Below are positions 1 through 8,856 of a stretch of 64,000 nucleotides of DNA, piece by piece. The position numbers were made by a program, and so were the translations under genes. Numbering within the stretch: the first letter of the stretch is position 1; each line of letters opens with the position of its first letter. Origin of the DNA: Nocardia fluminea (lineage in GTDB: Bacteria; Actinomycetota; Actinomycetes; Mycobacteriales; Mycobacteriaceae); assembly GCF_002846365.1 (NCBI RefSeq), contig NZ_PJMW01000002.1, positions 1-64,000 on the forward strand, read 5' to 3'. The notes beneath the pieces were generated by a model. It worked only from the letters and a program-made list of their open reading frames with translations, was not told where the DNA came from and ran no database searches.

Positions 1-315
1 CTCGGCCTGCGCGAGCGGTCCGGCGAGTTCCACAGGAAGGCCCGCCAGACCGAACGGGGTGGCGACGGGAGCCGGTGCGGGAAGGTCGACCGCGTCGGAA
101 ATTCCTTCGGCGCCGAGGTCTGTGGTCGCCATCGCCGGTGCGGCCTGGGCCATCGTGCCGAGCAGAGCCCCGGCGGCGACCGCTACGCCCGCCATTCCTT
201 TGAACTTGTCCGTGGAGTCCGTGGCCAGACGGTGCTTTGCCCGAGGTTCCTCGGTGACACCACCGAGCAGTTCCTTGACAGTGATGGAACCGGAGGTCAT
301 GCGATGGTGCGGCAC
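1..315 (-). CDS. M23 family metallopeptidase, N-terminal part (left-arm copy)
   Basis: This is the left-arm copy of the secreted M23 endopeptidase gene that is complete at 8857-9639. Only about the first 105 codons are present, covering the N-terminal segment, the hydrophobic export signal and the linker; the catalytic domain would lie before the window. A GTG start at 315 is preceded by an AGGAC-like ribosome site; an ATG at 300 is the alternative. Whether this copy is full length outside the window cannot be known here. Confidence 0.8.
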   Translation of the reverse strand, partial: MPHHRMTSGSITVKELLGGVTEEPRAKHRLATDSTDKFKGMAGVAVAAGALLGTMAQAAPAMATTDLGAEGISDAVDLPAPAPVATPFGLAGLPVELAGPLAQAE

Positions 316-481
316 AGCTGGGTCCTAACGTCGATCTGAGCGGGTCGTAACGCGGGTCGAGTTGGGCTGGCTTACGCCATCCGCCTGCTACGACGTGACA
401 CAAAACTGTACCCGGCCGTGACCAATTTGCGACCATATCGGCGACGACTCGCGAACCTCGAAATAATCGACGGAGCGGGGC
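316..481. promoter_or_regulatory. Intergenic region between Rieske and M23 genes (left arm)
   Basis: This 166-bp gap holds the leader of the M23 gene, which reads leftward. The Rieske gene, also reading leftward, ends at 482. It differs from the right-arm counterpart (8692-8856) by one base in an A/T run at 402-405. I looked for conserved elements of the c-di-AMP riboswitch that often precedes actinobacterial cell-wall hydrolase genes and could not recognise them. Confidence 0.4.
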
Positions 482-883
482 TCACTGCACCGTCAGTGTG
501 TCCCCCTGGACGGTCACGGTGAGTTCGGTCAGCGGTTCCCGAGCCGGGCCCTTGGCCACGGTTCCGTCGGTGAGTTTGAAGGTGCTTCCGTGGCACGGGC
601 ACTTCATGACGTCACCGGCGATGTCGGTGACGCTGCAGCCCTGGTGGGTGCAGATCGCCGAAAAGGCCCTGTACACCCCGGCGCTGGGCTGGGTGACCAC
701 GATCCGATGTTCGGGAAATGCGGTGGCGCCGCCGACTTCGACGCGACCAGCCGGGATTCTGGCCGGTTGTCTTTCCTGATCGGCCCGTCCGGTGGCACAC
801 CCGGTGGCGACGATCGCGCAGACGGCGCAAGCTCCCGCGATGGCGGTTCGGCGGGTGATCGCGGTGGTGGGTTCGATGCTCAT
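482..883 (-). CDS. Rieske [2Fe-2S] lipoprotein (left-arm copy)
   Basis: A 133-residue exported Rieske protein. The N-terminus has a twin-arginine sequence (RRTAIAG) followed by a hydrophobic stretch ending in ATGC, a lipobox-like site, so the mature protein is probably Tat-exported and lipid-anchored outside the membrane. The cluster ligands are visible as CTHQGC and CPCHGS, separated by about 16 residues. Size and motif order match small stand-alone Rieske proteins rather than cytochrome bc1 subunits. Its start overlaps the end of the ZIP gene (ATGA), so the two are translationally coupled. A role as an electron-transfer partner of the nearby multicopper oxidase is inference. Confidence 0.88.
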   Translation of the reverse strand: MSIEPTTAITRRTAIAGACAVCAIVATGCATGRADQERQPARIPAGRVEVGGATAFPEHRIVVTQPSAGVYRAFSAICTHQGCSVTDIAGDVMKCPCHGSTFKLTDGTVAKGPAREPLTELTVTVQGDTLTVQ

Positions 884-2062
884 CCGGCCACCAGAAGCCC
901 GGTCGCATACATCGTCAGCATGCCCACTCCGATCCCGGCGAGGGTTCGGGCGCTGACCGAGGTAGTACCCGGTTCGCGCAGGCTCGGCGCGATCTGCACG
1001 ATGACCTGGACGATGGCGCCGACACCGATGCCGAGCAGCAATGCCGAGAGCTCTGGATTGTTGGCACCGGCACCGATGACCGCGCCCACGATGGCGGGAG
1101 CTCCGGCGATCAACCCAGTCCGAGCAGCCTGAGCAGCGGTGGCCTTCGCTCGGTCAGCGGTGCGACGACAGCCAGGCCTTCGGTGGTGTTCTGGATGGTG
1201 AAGCCGATGACCAGAAATGCACCGAGTGCGAGTTCGCCGACTGCGTAAGCGGATCCGATGGCGAGCCCTTCGCCGAGATTGTGCAGGCCGATGCCGATGG
1301 AGATCATCAGTGCCAGGCGCAGGCCGTTGGCCTGTCCGCTCGCGGCGGCTTGCTGTCTGCGGGTTCGCAGCCAGTGGTCGATCGCGGTCAGCGTCAAAAA
1401 GGCCAGCGCCGCACCGAGGACGACGAGTTCCGCACCGCCGAACGGGCTTCCGGAGGCGCCTGCCAGCTCGAAGCCTTCGCTGGTGCCTTCCCAAGCGAGA
1501 AAGGCCAACAGTCCAACGGTGAAAGCGAGCAGTACCCGCACTGTTGCCCCGCCGACCGTGCGCAGGAACGGCAGGAACAACATCCCGAGCACCACGGGGA
1601 TGATGCCCACGTAGGTGCCGAGCAAAGCCATCAGTCCGAAGAACGATGCTCCCGCCTGCGGGGTCTGCACCGCGGCGGCGATGTCGTGCTCGATCACCAG
1701 CCCGGTGGAGGTCAGCATCGAGATCTTGTAGGGCTGACCGTCCTGCCAGGGGTAGTCCAAGCGGAACTGCGCGGACCGCAGTCGTCCGATCTCTCGACCG
1801 GCCCGGTGAAATCGACGTAGGCGTCGTTGACGAAGATCTGCCCGATGCTGATCGGATCCGCGCCGGTGTTGCGGATGCCGAGTTCGATCGAACCGGGTTG
1901 CAGGACAACCCGTTCGACGCCGATCTCCTCGATCGGTGGCCCAGTTCGTTCGGGAAGGCTACGGCCGCCGACGAAGGCGAGGCCGGCCAAGGCGAGGATC
2001 AGCAGCACGCCGGTGCCGAGCCCGAGGGCCCAGGCGGGTTTGCGGGTGTCGGGGGTACTCAT
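880..2062 (-). pseudogene. ZIP-family metal transporter with N-terminal extension, two frameshifts (left arm)
   Basis: This copy of the ZIP gene has two one-base losses relative to the right arm, at the C-run 1114-1116 and at about 1791. They split the frame into three. Reading across both arms gives one protein of about 394 residues. It starts with a transmembrane helix, then a short extracytoplasmic domain with DPISIGQIFVNDAYVDFTG, then the ZIP membrane domain with GLHNLGEGLAIGSA and FTIQNTTEGLA. Both missing bases lie in short repeats of one base, and the other arm is intact at both places, so sequencing or polishing error is as likely as real decay. It overlaps its neighbours on both sides by ATGA junctions. 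Confidence 0.8.
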
Positions 2063-3103
2063 CAGTCGCTCACCTCGAAGAACCCCATCCAGCCCAGTTC
2101 GGCGAACTCGGTCTTGTGGGCATGGAACATATACTTGCCCGGATACGGAAATCGCATCTCGCAGATCCCGCGCTGGCCTTGACCCTGCACGATCGTGTCG
2201 GTGAATTCCGAGGACTGCAGCCGGGTGCCGGTGGGGTAGTAGTCGAAGAAGTTGCCGTGCACGTGGAAGCTGTTGATCGGGTCGTACTCGAGCACGTTGA
2301 CCAGGTAGATCCGGACGAGTTCATTGCGTTTCACCCGGACCGGTTCGTGCATGTAGTGGAACGGGATCCCGTTGACCGCGTAGAGTTGGTTGCCCTCGCC
2401 GTCGAAAGTGGTGTTGTACCCGTGCATCACCATGACCATCTCGTCCGCGGGCGGGCGCGGGGTAGGTGGGTCGACGATGAACGTGCCGTACATTCCGCGC
2501 GCGATGTGCTCGGCCAACGGACCGACGTGACAGTGGAACAGGTGCAAGCCGAACGGAGTCGCATCGAACTCATAGGTCGTGGACTGTCCGGGTTCGATGA
2601 TCCCGGCGCCCAATCCAGCGATGCCGTCCATCTCGGCGGGGTGGATCCCGTGGAAGTGCAGGGTATGTGGATGCTTCGAGCCGTTGCGGAAATGCACCCG
2701 CAGCAGTTTCACCTTCTCGGCAGCGCAGAGTCGGGCCGGGGATACGCGCGTTGAGGGTCCACGCAGGGAAGGTGACACCCGGTGCGACTTCGATGTCTTC
2801 GTCGCTGGCGTAGACCTCCCACTCGCGCAGGGTTCGCCCGTCGGGCAGCCGCGTGGTTTTGCCGTAATCGAAGTCGCGCAGTACCTGGGTCGGATTGAAT
2901 CCGTTGGCTTCGTGATCGACGATCTGACCGATCCGGAAGGTCGGTCCGCTGGCGCCTCCGCCATGGGAGCCGCTGTGTCCGGACGTGGGCTGCGCCTGTG
3001 CTTTTGCCGGTGACGCGTCGAGCACAGCCCGCCCGGCGAGCGCCAGGCCCGCGCCCCCCGCCAGCGCGCTACCCAACAGGAATCGGCGGTTCGGTTCACT
3101 CAT
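2062..3103 (-). pseudogene. Two-domain multicopper oxidase, one frameshift (left arm)
   Basis: This is the left-arm copy of the Tat-exported multicopper oxidase. It has one extra T in the run 2707-2709, which shifts the frame after about codon 131. The right arm has the correct base here but a different indel, so the consensus is a 346-residue intact enzyme. The start is ATG at 3103. Copper ligands downstream of the shift are in frame: HFHG, HLFHCHVGP, FHVHGNFF and FHAHKTEF. The stop overlaps the ZIP start (ATGA). Confidence 0.82.
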
Positions 3104-3284
3104 AACCTGCATAGTTTGGCACACCGAAAAAATTGATTCAACAGTCCGAAGTCTAGTGAGACTGACGAGACGTATCGCTGGGTCGAGACGCGGAGTGCCG
3201 GGCAACATGCCGCCGCCGAGGATATGAGTTGTTACATGCGCATGTTAATATCTGTCCAGCGATTTGTTCGAAGGAGGAGTCACT
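3104..3284. promoter_or_regulatory. Divergent promoter region of multicopper oxidase and CDF genes (left arm)
   Basis: This 181-bp region drives the oxidase operon leftward and the CDF gene rightward. A perfect 12-bp palindrome, ACATGCGCATGT, lies at 3234-3245 about 40 bp before the CDF start. A second partial dyad, TTTGGCACACCGAA, lies at 3114-3127 next to the oxidase start. A near-consensus ribosome site (AAGGAGG) precedes the CDF ATG at 3285. Both sequence elements recur at 9967-10074 before another gene, which suggests a common regulator. Confidence 0.65.
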
Positions 3285-4208
3285 ATGGGCCACAGCCATG
3301 ATCACGGGGTCTCGGCGTCGGAGGCGACCAGCGCATCCAGCAAGTACGTCTGGCGGCTGGCGATAGCGATCGGGCTGGGTCTGATCACCTTCGTCACCCA
3401 GCTCTTGGTGGGTCTGTCGACCTCGTCGCTGGCCCTGTTGTCGGATTCCGCTCACGTGTTCACCGACGTTTTCGGTGTGGTGATGGCCTTGGTGGCGATC
3501 TTGGTCGCGCGCCGCACCGTGCGCCGCAGCGATCGGTCGTTCGGGATGTATCGCGCCGAGGTCCTCGCCGCGCTGTTCAATGCGGTGCTGTTGTTCGGTG
3601 TGGCGGGCTGGGTGCTCTATGAAGCCCTCGGCCGACTGTCGGAGCCGCCGGAGGTGCCCGGCCTTCCTGTCGTGATCGTCGCCATTGTCGGTCTGATCAT
3701 GAACGTGGCTGCGCTGCTGGTGCTGCGCAGCGGCGCGAAAGACAGTCTCAATGTGCGCGGTGCGTATCTGGAAGTCATGGCCGACATGCTCGGGTCGATC
3801 GGTGTGCTCATCAGCGGCCTGGTGACATTGATCTTCGGCTGGCGCTACGCCGACCCGGTCATCGGCGTCCTGATCGGACTTTTTGTCTTGCCGCGCGCCT
3901 ACAACCTGGGCAAACAGGCCCTGCGAATCCTGTTCCAGCATGCGCCGACCGGCTTGGACATCGCCGAGGTCACTGCAGCGCTGGAGGGCGTGGACGGCGT
4001 GTGGGAAGTGCACGACCTGCACGTGTGGACCCTGACTCCCGGTATGGAAGTCGCCTCGGCGCACCTGGCAATCGACGATGCGGCCGACCCCGATGCCGTA
4101 CTGAGCGCGTCTCAGCATCTGCTGGCCGACTCGTTCGATCTTCATCACGCCACCCTTCAGGTCGAGCCGGTCGGCATGGCCGAGGACTGCAGGAAGAAGT
4201 CCTGGTAG
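3285..4208 (+). CDS. CDF family divalent metal exporter (left-arm copy, intact)
   Basis: A 307-residue cation diffusion facilitator that would export divalent metal (Zn, Cd, Co or similar) in exchange for protons. The N-terminus is His-rich (MGHSHDHG). Six membrane segments are followed by a cytoplasmic domain with VHDLHVW. The metal site in TM2 is visible as SDSAHVFTD. In TM5 the usual His-x3-Asp is Glu-x3-Asp (LEVMADML), a change expected to affect metal selectivity. This arm has Trp where the other arm has Arg just before EVHDLHVW. The start at 3285 is chosen for the strong AAGGAGG site. The gene is divergent from the oxidase operon. Confidence 0.92.
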   Translation: MGHSHDHGVSASEATSASSKYVWRLAIAIGLGLITFVTQLLVGLSTSSLALLSDSAHVFTDVFGVVMALVAILVARRTVRRSDRSFGMYRAEVLAALFNAVLLFGVAGWVLYEALGRLSEPPEVPGLPVVIVAIVGLIMNVAALLVLRSGAKDSLNVRGAYLEVMADMLGSIGVLISGLVTLIFGWRYADPVIGVLIGLFVLPRAYNLGKQALRILFQHAPTGLDIAEVTAALEGVDGVWEVHDLHVWTLTPGMEVASAHLAIDDAADPDAVLSASQHLLADSFDLHHATLQVEPVGMAEDCRKKSW

Positions 4209-4418
4209 GTCGGGGTGGTTCGTGCGGTCAGTTCAGCGGCAGTGCGGGTGCGCCGCGGCGGGTGCCCTCTCAATTCGGCGAGTTCCTCGGTGGTGGCCCC
4301 AAGGCCGAGGCGGCGATGTCCTCAGCATTGAGCAGATCGGCGTTCTAGGTGATCCAGATGGCGCCGTGCTCGAGCGAATGAACGGCGTTATCACCGCGGA
4401 TCGGGCTGGTGTAGACCT
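4209..4418 (-). pseudogene. DUF3105 gene fragment (left arm inner end)
   Basis: The inner end of the left arm contains, in antisense, part of a DUF3105-like coding sequence recognised from its SLEHGA-x-WIT segment. The fragment is cut at 4418, which is the breakpoint of the inverted repeat. A TAG replaces the expected Tyr codon after WIT, and both arms share it, so it predates the duplication. See the counterpart at 4642. Confidence 0.6.
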
Positions 4419-4754
4419 GGCCGGAGCGCTGGCCTGGCCTACGGTGAGGCCGGTCCGCGCTCGGGTGGTATCGTCTCGCGATCCGCTGGCGCCGCGACGA
4501 GCAGCGCGACAATGCCGTCGCCGATCACCGCGCCGATCGAGTCGGCGATGCCGAACTCGATGCCTACAACGCCTTTCTGAAAGACCTCCACCCGTCCGGC
4601 CATCCCACACGTGCCGGTTCGACAGCGCGAAGGAACACCGAATGAGCAACAAGTCTCGCCGGAAGCGAAGCGCAGGGCAATTCGGCGAGTCATCTACGAC
4701 CAGGCCCCTCCGTTCGGCGGTCCCCACGACCAGTGATGGGCCGCTGCACCGGCG
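4419..4754. other. Unique spacer between the inverted-repeat arms
   Basis: These 336 bp occur once and make the palindrome asymmetric. On the plus strand the first 220 bp read as the C-terminal tail of a CopD/CtaG-type copper or cytochrome-oxidase assembly membrane protein: a charged WRRDEQRDNAVADHRAD segment, then DAELDAYNAFL, up to a stop at about 4641. That assignment is by memory of the family tail and is tentative. The 5' end of the DUF3105 gene follows at once (ATG at 4642), so this looks like a remnant of a copper operon. Confidence 0.55.
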
Positions 4755-4964
4755 AGGTCTACACCAGCCCGATCCGCGGTGATAACGCCGTTCATTCGCT
4801 CGAGCACGGCGCCATCTGGATCACCTAGAACGCCGATCTGCTCAATGCTGAGGACATCGCCGCCTCGGCCTTGGGGCCACCACCGAGGAACTCGCCGAAT
4901 TGAGAGGGCACCCGCCGCGGCGCACCCGCACTGCCGCTGAACTGACCGCACGAACCACCCCGAC
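4642..4964 (+). pseudogene. DUF3105 domain protein, degraded
   Basis: The gene begins MSNKSRRKRSAG at 4642, then jumps after a probable internal deletion to a segment reading VIYDQAPPFGGPHDQ in another frame. After a further one-base shift it reads TGEVYTSPI and then SLEHGAIWIT. The last two pieces are typical of DUF3105 proteins. An in-frame TAG follows WIT where a Tyr codon is expected. Several independent lesions make this a genuine pseudogene, unlike the one-base differences between the arms. The repeat breakpoint (4755) lies inside it. Confidence 0.65.
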
Positions 4965-5887
4965 CTACCAGGACTTCTTCCTGCAGTCCTCGGCCATGCC
5001 GACCGGCTCGACCTGAAGGGTGGCGTGATGAAGATCGAACGAGTCGGCCAGCAGATGCTGAGACGCGCTCAGTACGGCATCGGGGTCGGCCGCATCGTCG
5101 ATTGCCAGGTGCGCCGAGGCGACTTCCATACCGGGAGTCAGGGTCCACACGTGCAGGTCGTGCACTTCCCGCACGCCGTCCACGCCCTCCAGCGCTGCAG
5201 TGACCTCGGCGATGTCCAAGCCGGTCGGCGCATGCTGGAACAGGATTCGCAGGGCCTGTTTGCCCAGGTTGTAGGCGCGCGGCAAGACAAAAAGTCCGAT
5301 CAGGACGCCGATGACCGGGTCGGCGTAGCGCCAGCCGAAGATCAATGTCACCAGGCCGCTGATGAGCACACCGATCGACCCGAGCATGTCGGCCATGACT
5401 TCCAGATACGCACCGCGCACATTGAGACTGTCTTTCGCGCCGCTGCGCAGCACCAGCAGCGCAGCCACGTTCATGATCAGACCGACAATGGCGACGATCA
5501 CGACAGGAAGGCCGGGCACCTCCGGCGGCTCCGACAGTCGGCCGAGGGCTTCATAGAGCACCCAGCCCGCCACACCGAACAACAGCACCGCATTGAACAG
5601 CGCGGCGAGGACCTCGGCGCGATACATCCCGAACGACCGATCGCTGCGGCGCACGGTGCGGCGCGCGACCAGATCGCCACCAAGGCCATCACCACACCGA
5701 AAACGTCGGTGAACACGTGAGCGGAATCCGACAACAGGGCCAGCGACGAGGTCGACAGACCCACCAAGAGCTGGGTGACGAAGGTGATCAGACCCAGCCC
5801 GATCGCTATCGCCAGCCGCCAGACGTACTTGCTGGATGCGCTGGTCGCCTCCGACGCCGAGACCCCGTGATCATGGCTGTGGCCCAT
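4965..5887 (-). pseudogene. CDF family metal exporter, one frameshift (right arm)
   Basis: This is the inverted copy of the intact gene at 3285-4208. One A is missing at 5671, within the codons for LVARRTVRR after TM3, and splits the frame. Otherwise it is identical except for Trp to Arg before EVHDLHVW. The ATG start is at 5887 with the same strong ribosome site. Because the loss is in an AA/A run and the other arm is intact, a base-calling error should be excluded before calling it dead. Confidence 0.85.
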
Positions 5888-6068
5888 AGTGACTCCTCCT
5901 TCGAACAAATCGCTGGACAGATATTAACATGCGCATGTAACAACTCATATCCTCGGCGGCGGCATGTTGCCCGGCACTCCGCGTCTCGACCCAGCGATAC
6001 GTCTCGTCAGTCTCACTAGACTTCGGACTGTTGAATCAATTTTTTCGGTGTGCCAAACTATGCAGGTT
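5888..6068. promoter_or_regulatory. Divergent promoter region of CDF and multicopper oxidase genes (right arm)
   Basis: This is an exact inverted copy of 3104-3284. The ACATGCGCATGT palindrome lies at 5927-5938 and the TTCGGTGTGCCAAA element at 6045-6058, immediately before the oxidase start. Confidence 0.65.
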
Positions 6069-7110
6069 ATGAGTGAACCGAACCGCCGATTCCTGTTGGG
6101 TAGCGCGCTGGCGGGGGGCGCGGGCCTGGCGCTCGCCGGGCGGGCTGTGCTCGACGCGTCACCGGCAAAAGCACAGGCGCAGCCCACGTCCGGACACAGC
6201 GGCTCCCATGGCGGAGGCGCCAGCGGACCGACCTTCCGGATCGGTCAGATCGTCGATCACGAAGCCAACGGATTCAATCCGACCCAGGTACTGCGCGACT
6301 TCGATTACGGCAAAACCACGCGGCTGCCCGACGGGGCGAACCCTGCGCGAGTGGGAGGTCTACGCCAGCGACGAAGACATCGAAGTCGCACCGGGTGTCA
6401 CCTTCCCTGCGTGGACCCTCAACGCGCGTATCCCCGGCCCGACTCTGCGCTGCCGAGAAGGTGAACTGCTGCGGGTGCATTTCCGCAACGGCTCGAAGCA
6501 TCCACATACCCTGCACTTCCACGGGATCCACCCCGCCGAGATGGACGGCATCGCTGGATTGGGCGCCGGGATCATCGAACCCGGACAGTCCACGACCTAT
6601 GAGTTCGATGCGACTCCGTTCGGCTTGCACCTGTTCCACTGTCACGTCGGTCCGTTGGCCGAGCACATCGCGCGCGGAATGTACGGCACGTTCATCGTCG
6701 ACCCACCTACCCCGCGCCCGCCCGCGGACGAGATGGTCATGGTGATGCACGGGTACAACACCACTTTCGACGGCGAGGGCAACCAACTCTACGCGGTCAA
6801 CGGGATCCCGTTCCACTACATGCACGAACCGGTCCGGGTGAAACGCAATGAACTCGTCCGGATCTACCTGGTCAACGTGCTCGAGTACGACCCGATCAAC
6901 AGCTTCCACGTGCACGGCAACTTCTTCGACTACTACCCCACCGGCACCCGGCTGCAGTCCTCGGAATTCACCGACACGATCGTGCAGGGTCAAGGCCAGC
7001 GCGGGATCTGCGAGATGCGATTTCCGTATCCGGGCAAGTATATGTTCCATGCCCACAAGACCGAGTTCGCCGAACTGGGCTGGATGGGGTTCTTCGAGGT
7101 GAGCGACTGA
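6069..7110 (+). pseudogene. Two-domain multicopper oxidase, one frameshift (right arm)
   Basis: A secreted copper oxidase of 346 residues once the extra G at 6333-6336 is removed; the left arm lacks that base. The start is ATG at 6069. A Tat signal (RRFLLG then a hydrophobic run) ends near KAQA. Domain 1 carries HFHG and HLFHCHVGPLAEH, and the C-terminal domain carries FHVHGNFF and MFHAHKTEF. The small size fits the two-domain (nitrite-reductase/small-laccase-like) oxidases; substrate is unknown, and copper or manganese oxidation are candidates. It is first in an operon coupled to ZIP and Rieske genes by four-base overlaps and is divergent from the CDF gene. Confidence 0.85.
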
Positions 7111-8293
7111 TGAGTACCCCCGACACCCGCAAACCCGCCTGGGCCCTCGGGCTCGGCACCGGCGTGCTGCTGATCCTCGCCTTGGCCGGCCTCGCCTTCG
7201 TCGGCGGCCGTAGCCTTCCGAACGAACTGGGCCACCGATCGAGGAGATCGGCGTCGAACGGGTTGTCCTGCAACCCGGTTCGATCGAACTCGGCATCCGC
7301 AACACCGGCGCGGATCCGATCAGCATCGGGCAGATCTTCGTCAACGACGCCTACGTCGATTTCACCGGGCCGGTCGAGGAGATCGGACGACTGCGGTCCG
7401 CGCAGTTCCGCTTGGACTACCCCTGGCAGGACGGTCAGCCCTACAAGATCTCGATGCTGACCTCCACCGGGCTGGTGATCGAGCACGACATCGCCGCCGC
7501 GGTGCAGACCCCGCAGGCGGGAGCATCGTTCTTCGGACTGATGGCTTTGCTCGGCACCTACGTGGGCATCATCCCCGTGGTGCTCGGGATGTTGTTCCTG
7601 CCGTTCCTGCGCACGGTCGGCGGGGCAACAGTGCGGGTACTGCTCGCTTTCACCGTTGGACTGTTGGCCTTTCTCGCTTGGGAAGGCACCAGCGAAGGCT
7701 TCGAGCTGGCAGGCGCCTCCGGAAGCCCGTTCGGCGGTGCGGAACTCGTCGTCCTCGGTGCGGCGCTGGCCTTTTTGACGCTGACCGCGATCGACCACTG
7801 GCTGCGAACCCGCAGACAGCAAGCCGCCGCGAGCGGACAGGCCAACGGCCTGCGCCTGGCACTGATGATCTCCATCGGCATCGGCCTGCACAATCTCGGC
7901 GAAGGGCTCGCCATCGGATCCGCTTACGCAGTCGGCGAACTCGCACTCGGTGCATTTCTGGTCATCGGCTTCACCATCCAGAACACCACCGAAGGCCTGG
8001 CTGTCGTCGCACCGCTGACCGAGCGAAGGCCACCGCTGCTCAGGCTGCTCGGACTGGGGTTGATCGCCGGAGCTCCCGCCATCGTGGGCGCGGTCATCGG
8101 TGCCGGTGCCAACAATCCAGAGCTCTCGGCATTGCTGCTCGGCATCGGTGTCGGCGCCATCGTCCAGGTCATCGTGCAGATCGCGCCGAGCCTGCGCGAA
8201 CCGGGTACTACCTCGGTCAGCGCCCGAACCCTCGCCGGGATCGGAGTGGGCATGCTGACGATGTATGCGACCGGGCTTCTGGTGGCCGGATGA
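7110..8293 (+). pseudogene. ZIP-family metal transporter with N-terminal extension, one frameshift (right arm)
   Basis: Missing one C at 7218-7219; with it restored the protein has about 394 residues. Residues 10-33 are a membrane helix, followed by roughly 100 extracytoplasmic residues and then the ZIP domain. Conserved ZIP metal-site segments HNLGEGLA and QNTTEGLA are seen in neighbouring helices; in the second the usual His-Asn reads Gln-Asn. This arm has the C-terminal two thirds in one open frame from about 7412. The N-terminal domain is not a standard part of ZIP proteins. ZIP proteins usually import divalent metal, so pairing with an exporter and an oxidase suggests metal handling or oxidation at the surface. 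Confidence 0.82.
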
Positions 8294-8691
8294 GCATCGA
8301 ACCCACCACCGCGATCACCCGCCGAACCGCCATCGCGGGAGCTTGCGCCGTCTGCGCGATCGTCGCCACCGGGTGTGCCACCGGACGGGCCGATCAGGAA
8401 AGACAACCGGCCAGAATCCCGGCTGGTCGCGTCGAAGTCGGCGGCGCCACCGCATTTCCCGAACATCGGATCGTGGTCACCCAGCCCAGCGCCGGGGTGT
8501 ACAGGGCCTTTTCGGCGATCTGCACCCACCAGGGCTGCAGCGTCACCGACATCGCCGGTGACGTCATGAAGTGCCCGTGCCACGGAAGCACCTTCAAACT
8601 CACCGACGGAACCGTGGCCAAGGGCCCGGCTCGGGAACCGCTGACCGAACTCACCGTGACCGTCCAGGGGGACACACTGACGGTGCAGTGA
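8290..8691 (+). CDS. Rieske [2Fe-2S] lipoprotein (right-arm copy)
   Basis: Identical to the left copy at 482-883: 133 residues, twin-arginine signal, lipobox-like ATGC, and cluster motifs CTHQGC and CPCHGS. It is third gene of the oxidase-ZIP-Rieske operon; its ATG overlaps the ZIP stop codon. It probably passes electrons at the outer face of the membrane, and the oxidase partner is inferred from context. Confidence 0.9.
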   Translation: MSIEPTTAITRRTAIAGACAVCAIVATGCATGRADQERQPARIPAGRVEVGGATAFPEHRIVVTQPSAGVYRAFSAICTHQGCSVTDIAGDVMKCPCHGSTFKLTDGTVAKGPAREPLTELTVTVQGDTLTVQ

Positions 8692-8856
8692 GCCCCGCTC
8701 CGTCGATTATTTCGAGGTTCGCGAGTCGTCGCCGATATGGTCGCAAATTGGTCACGGCCGGGTACAGTTTGTGTCACGTCGTAGCAGGCGGATGGCGTAA
8801 GCCAGCCCAACTCGACCCGCGTTACGACCCGCTCAGATCGACGTTAGGACCCAGCT

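Larger units (their letters stand above)
1..4418. repeat. Left arm of giant inverted repeat
   Basis: This stretch is the reverse complement of 4755-9171. Base 1 pairs with 9171 and base 4418 with 4755. The sum of paired coordinates stays between 9171 and 9173 throughout, because only single-base length changes separate the arms. Differences seen in this arm are one extra A in an A-run at 402-405, one base short at 1114-1116, one short at about 1791, and one extra T at 2707-2709. The arm begins before the window, so its true outer end is unknown. It carries a complete copy of the metal/redox module plus the N-terminal part of the M23 peptidase gene. Confidence 0.97.

Noticed and set aside
316..481. 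Possible c-di-AMP (ydaO) riboswitch before the M23 gene, both arms
   Set aside because: Actinobacterial M23/Rpf genes often have one, but the conserved GGGGAGCC-type elements are not recognisable here.
3153..4148. Long open frame antisense to the CDF gene (His/Asp/Gln-rich product)
   Set aside because: It is the mirror of the CDF coding frame; composition is typical of an antisense shadow and there is no ribosome site.
4930..5020. Plus-strand frame reading TAAELTARTTPTYQDFFLQ that recalls an NmrA/SDR C-terminus
   Set aside because: It overlaps the 3' end of the CDF gene in antisense and is too short to separate from chance.
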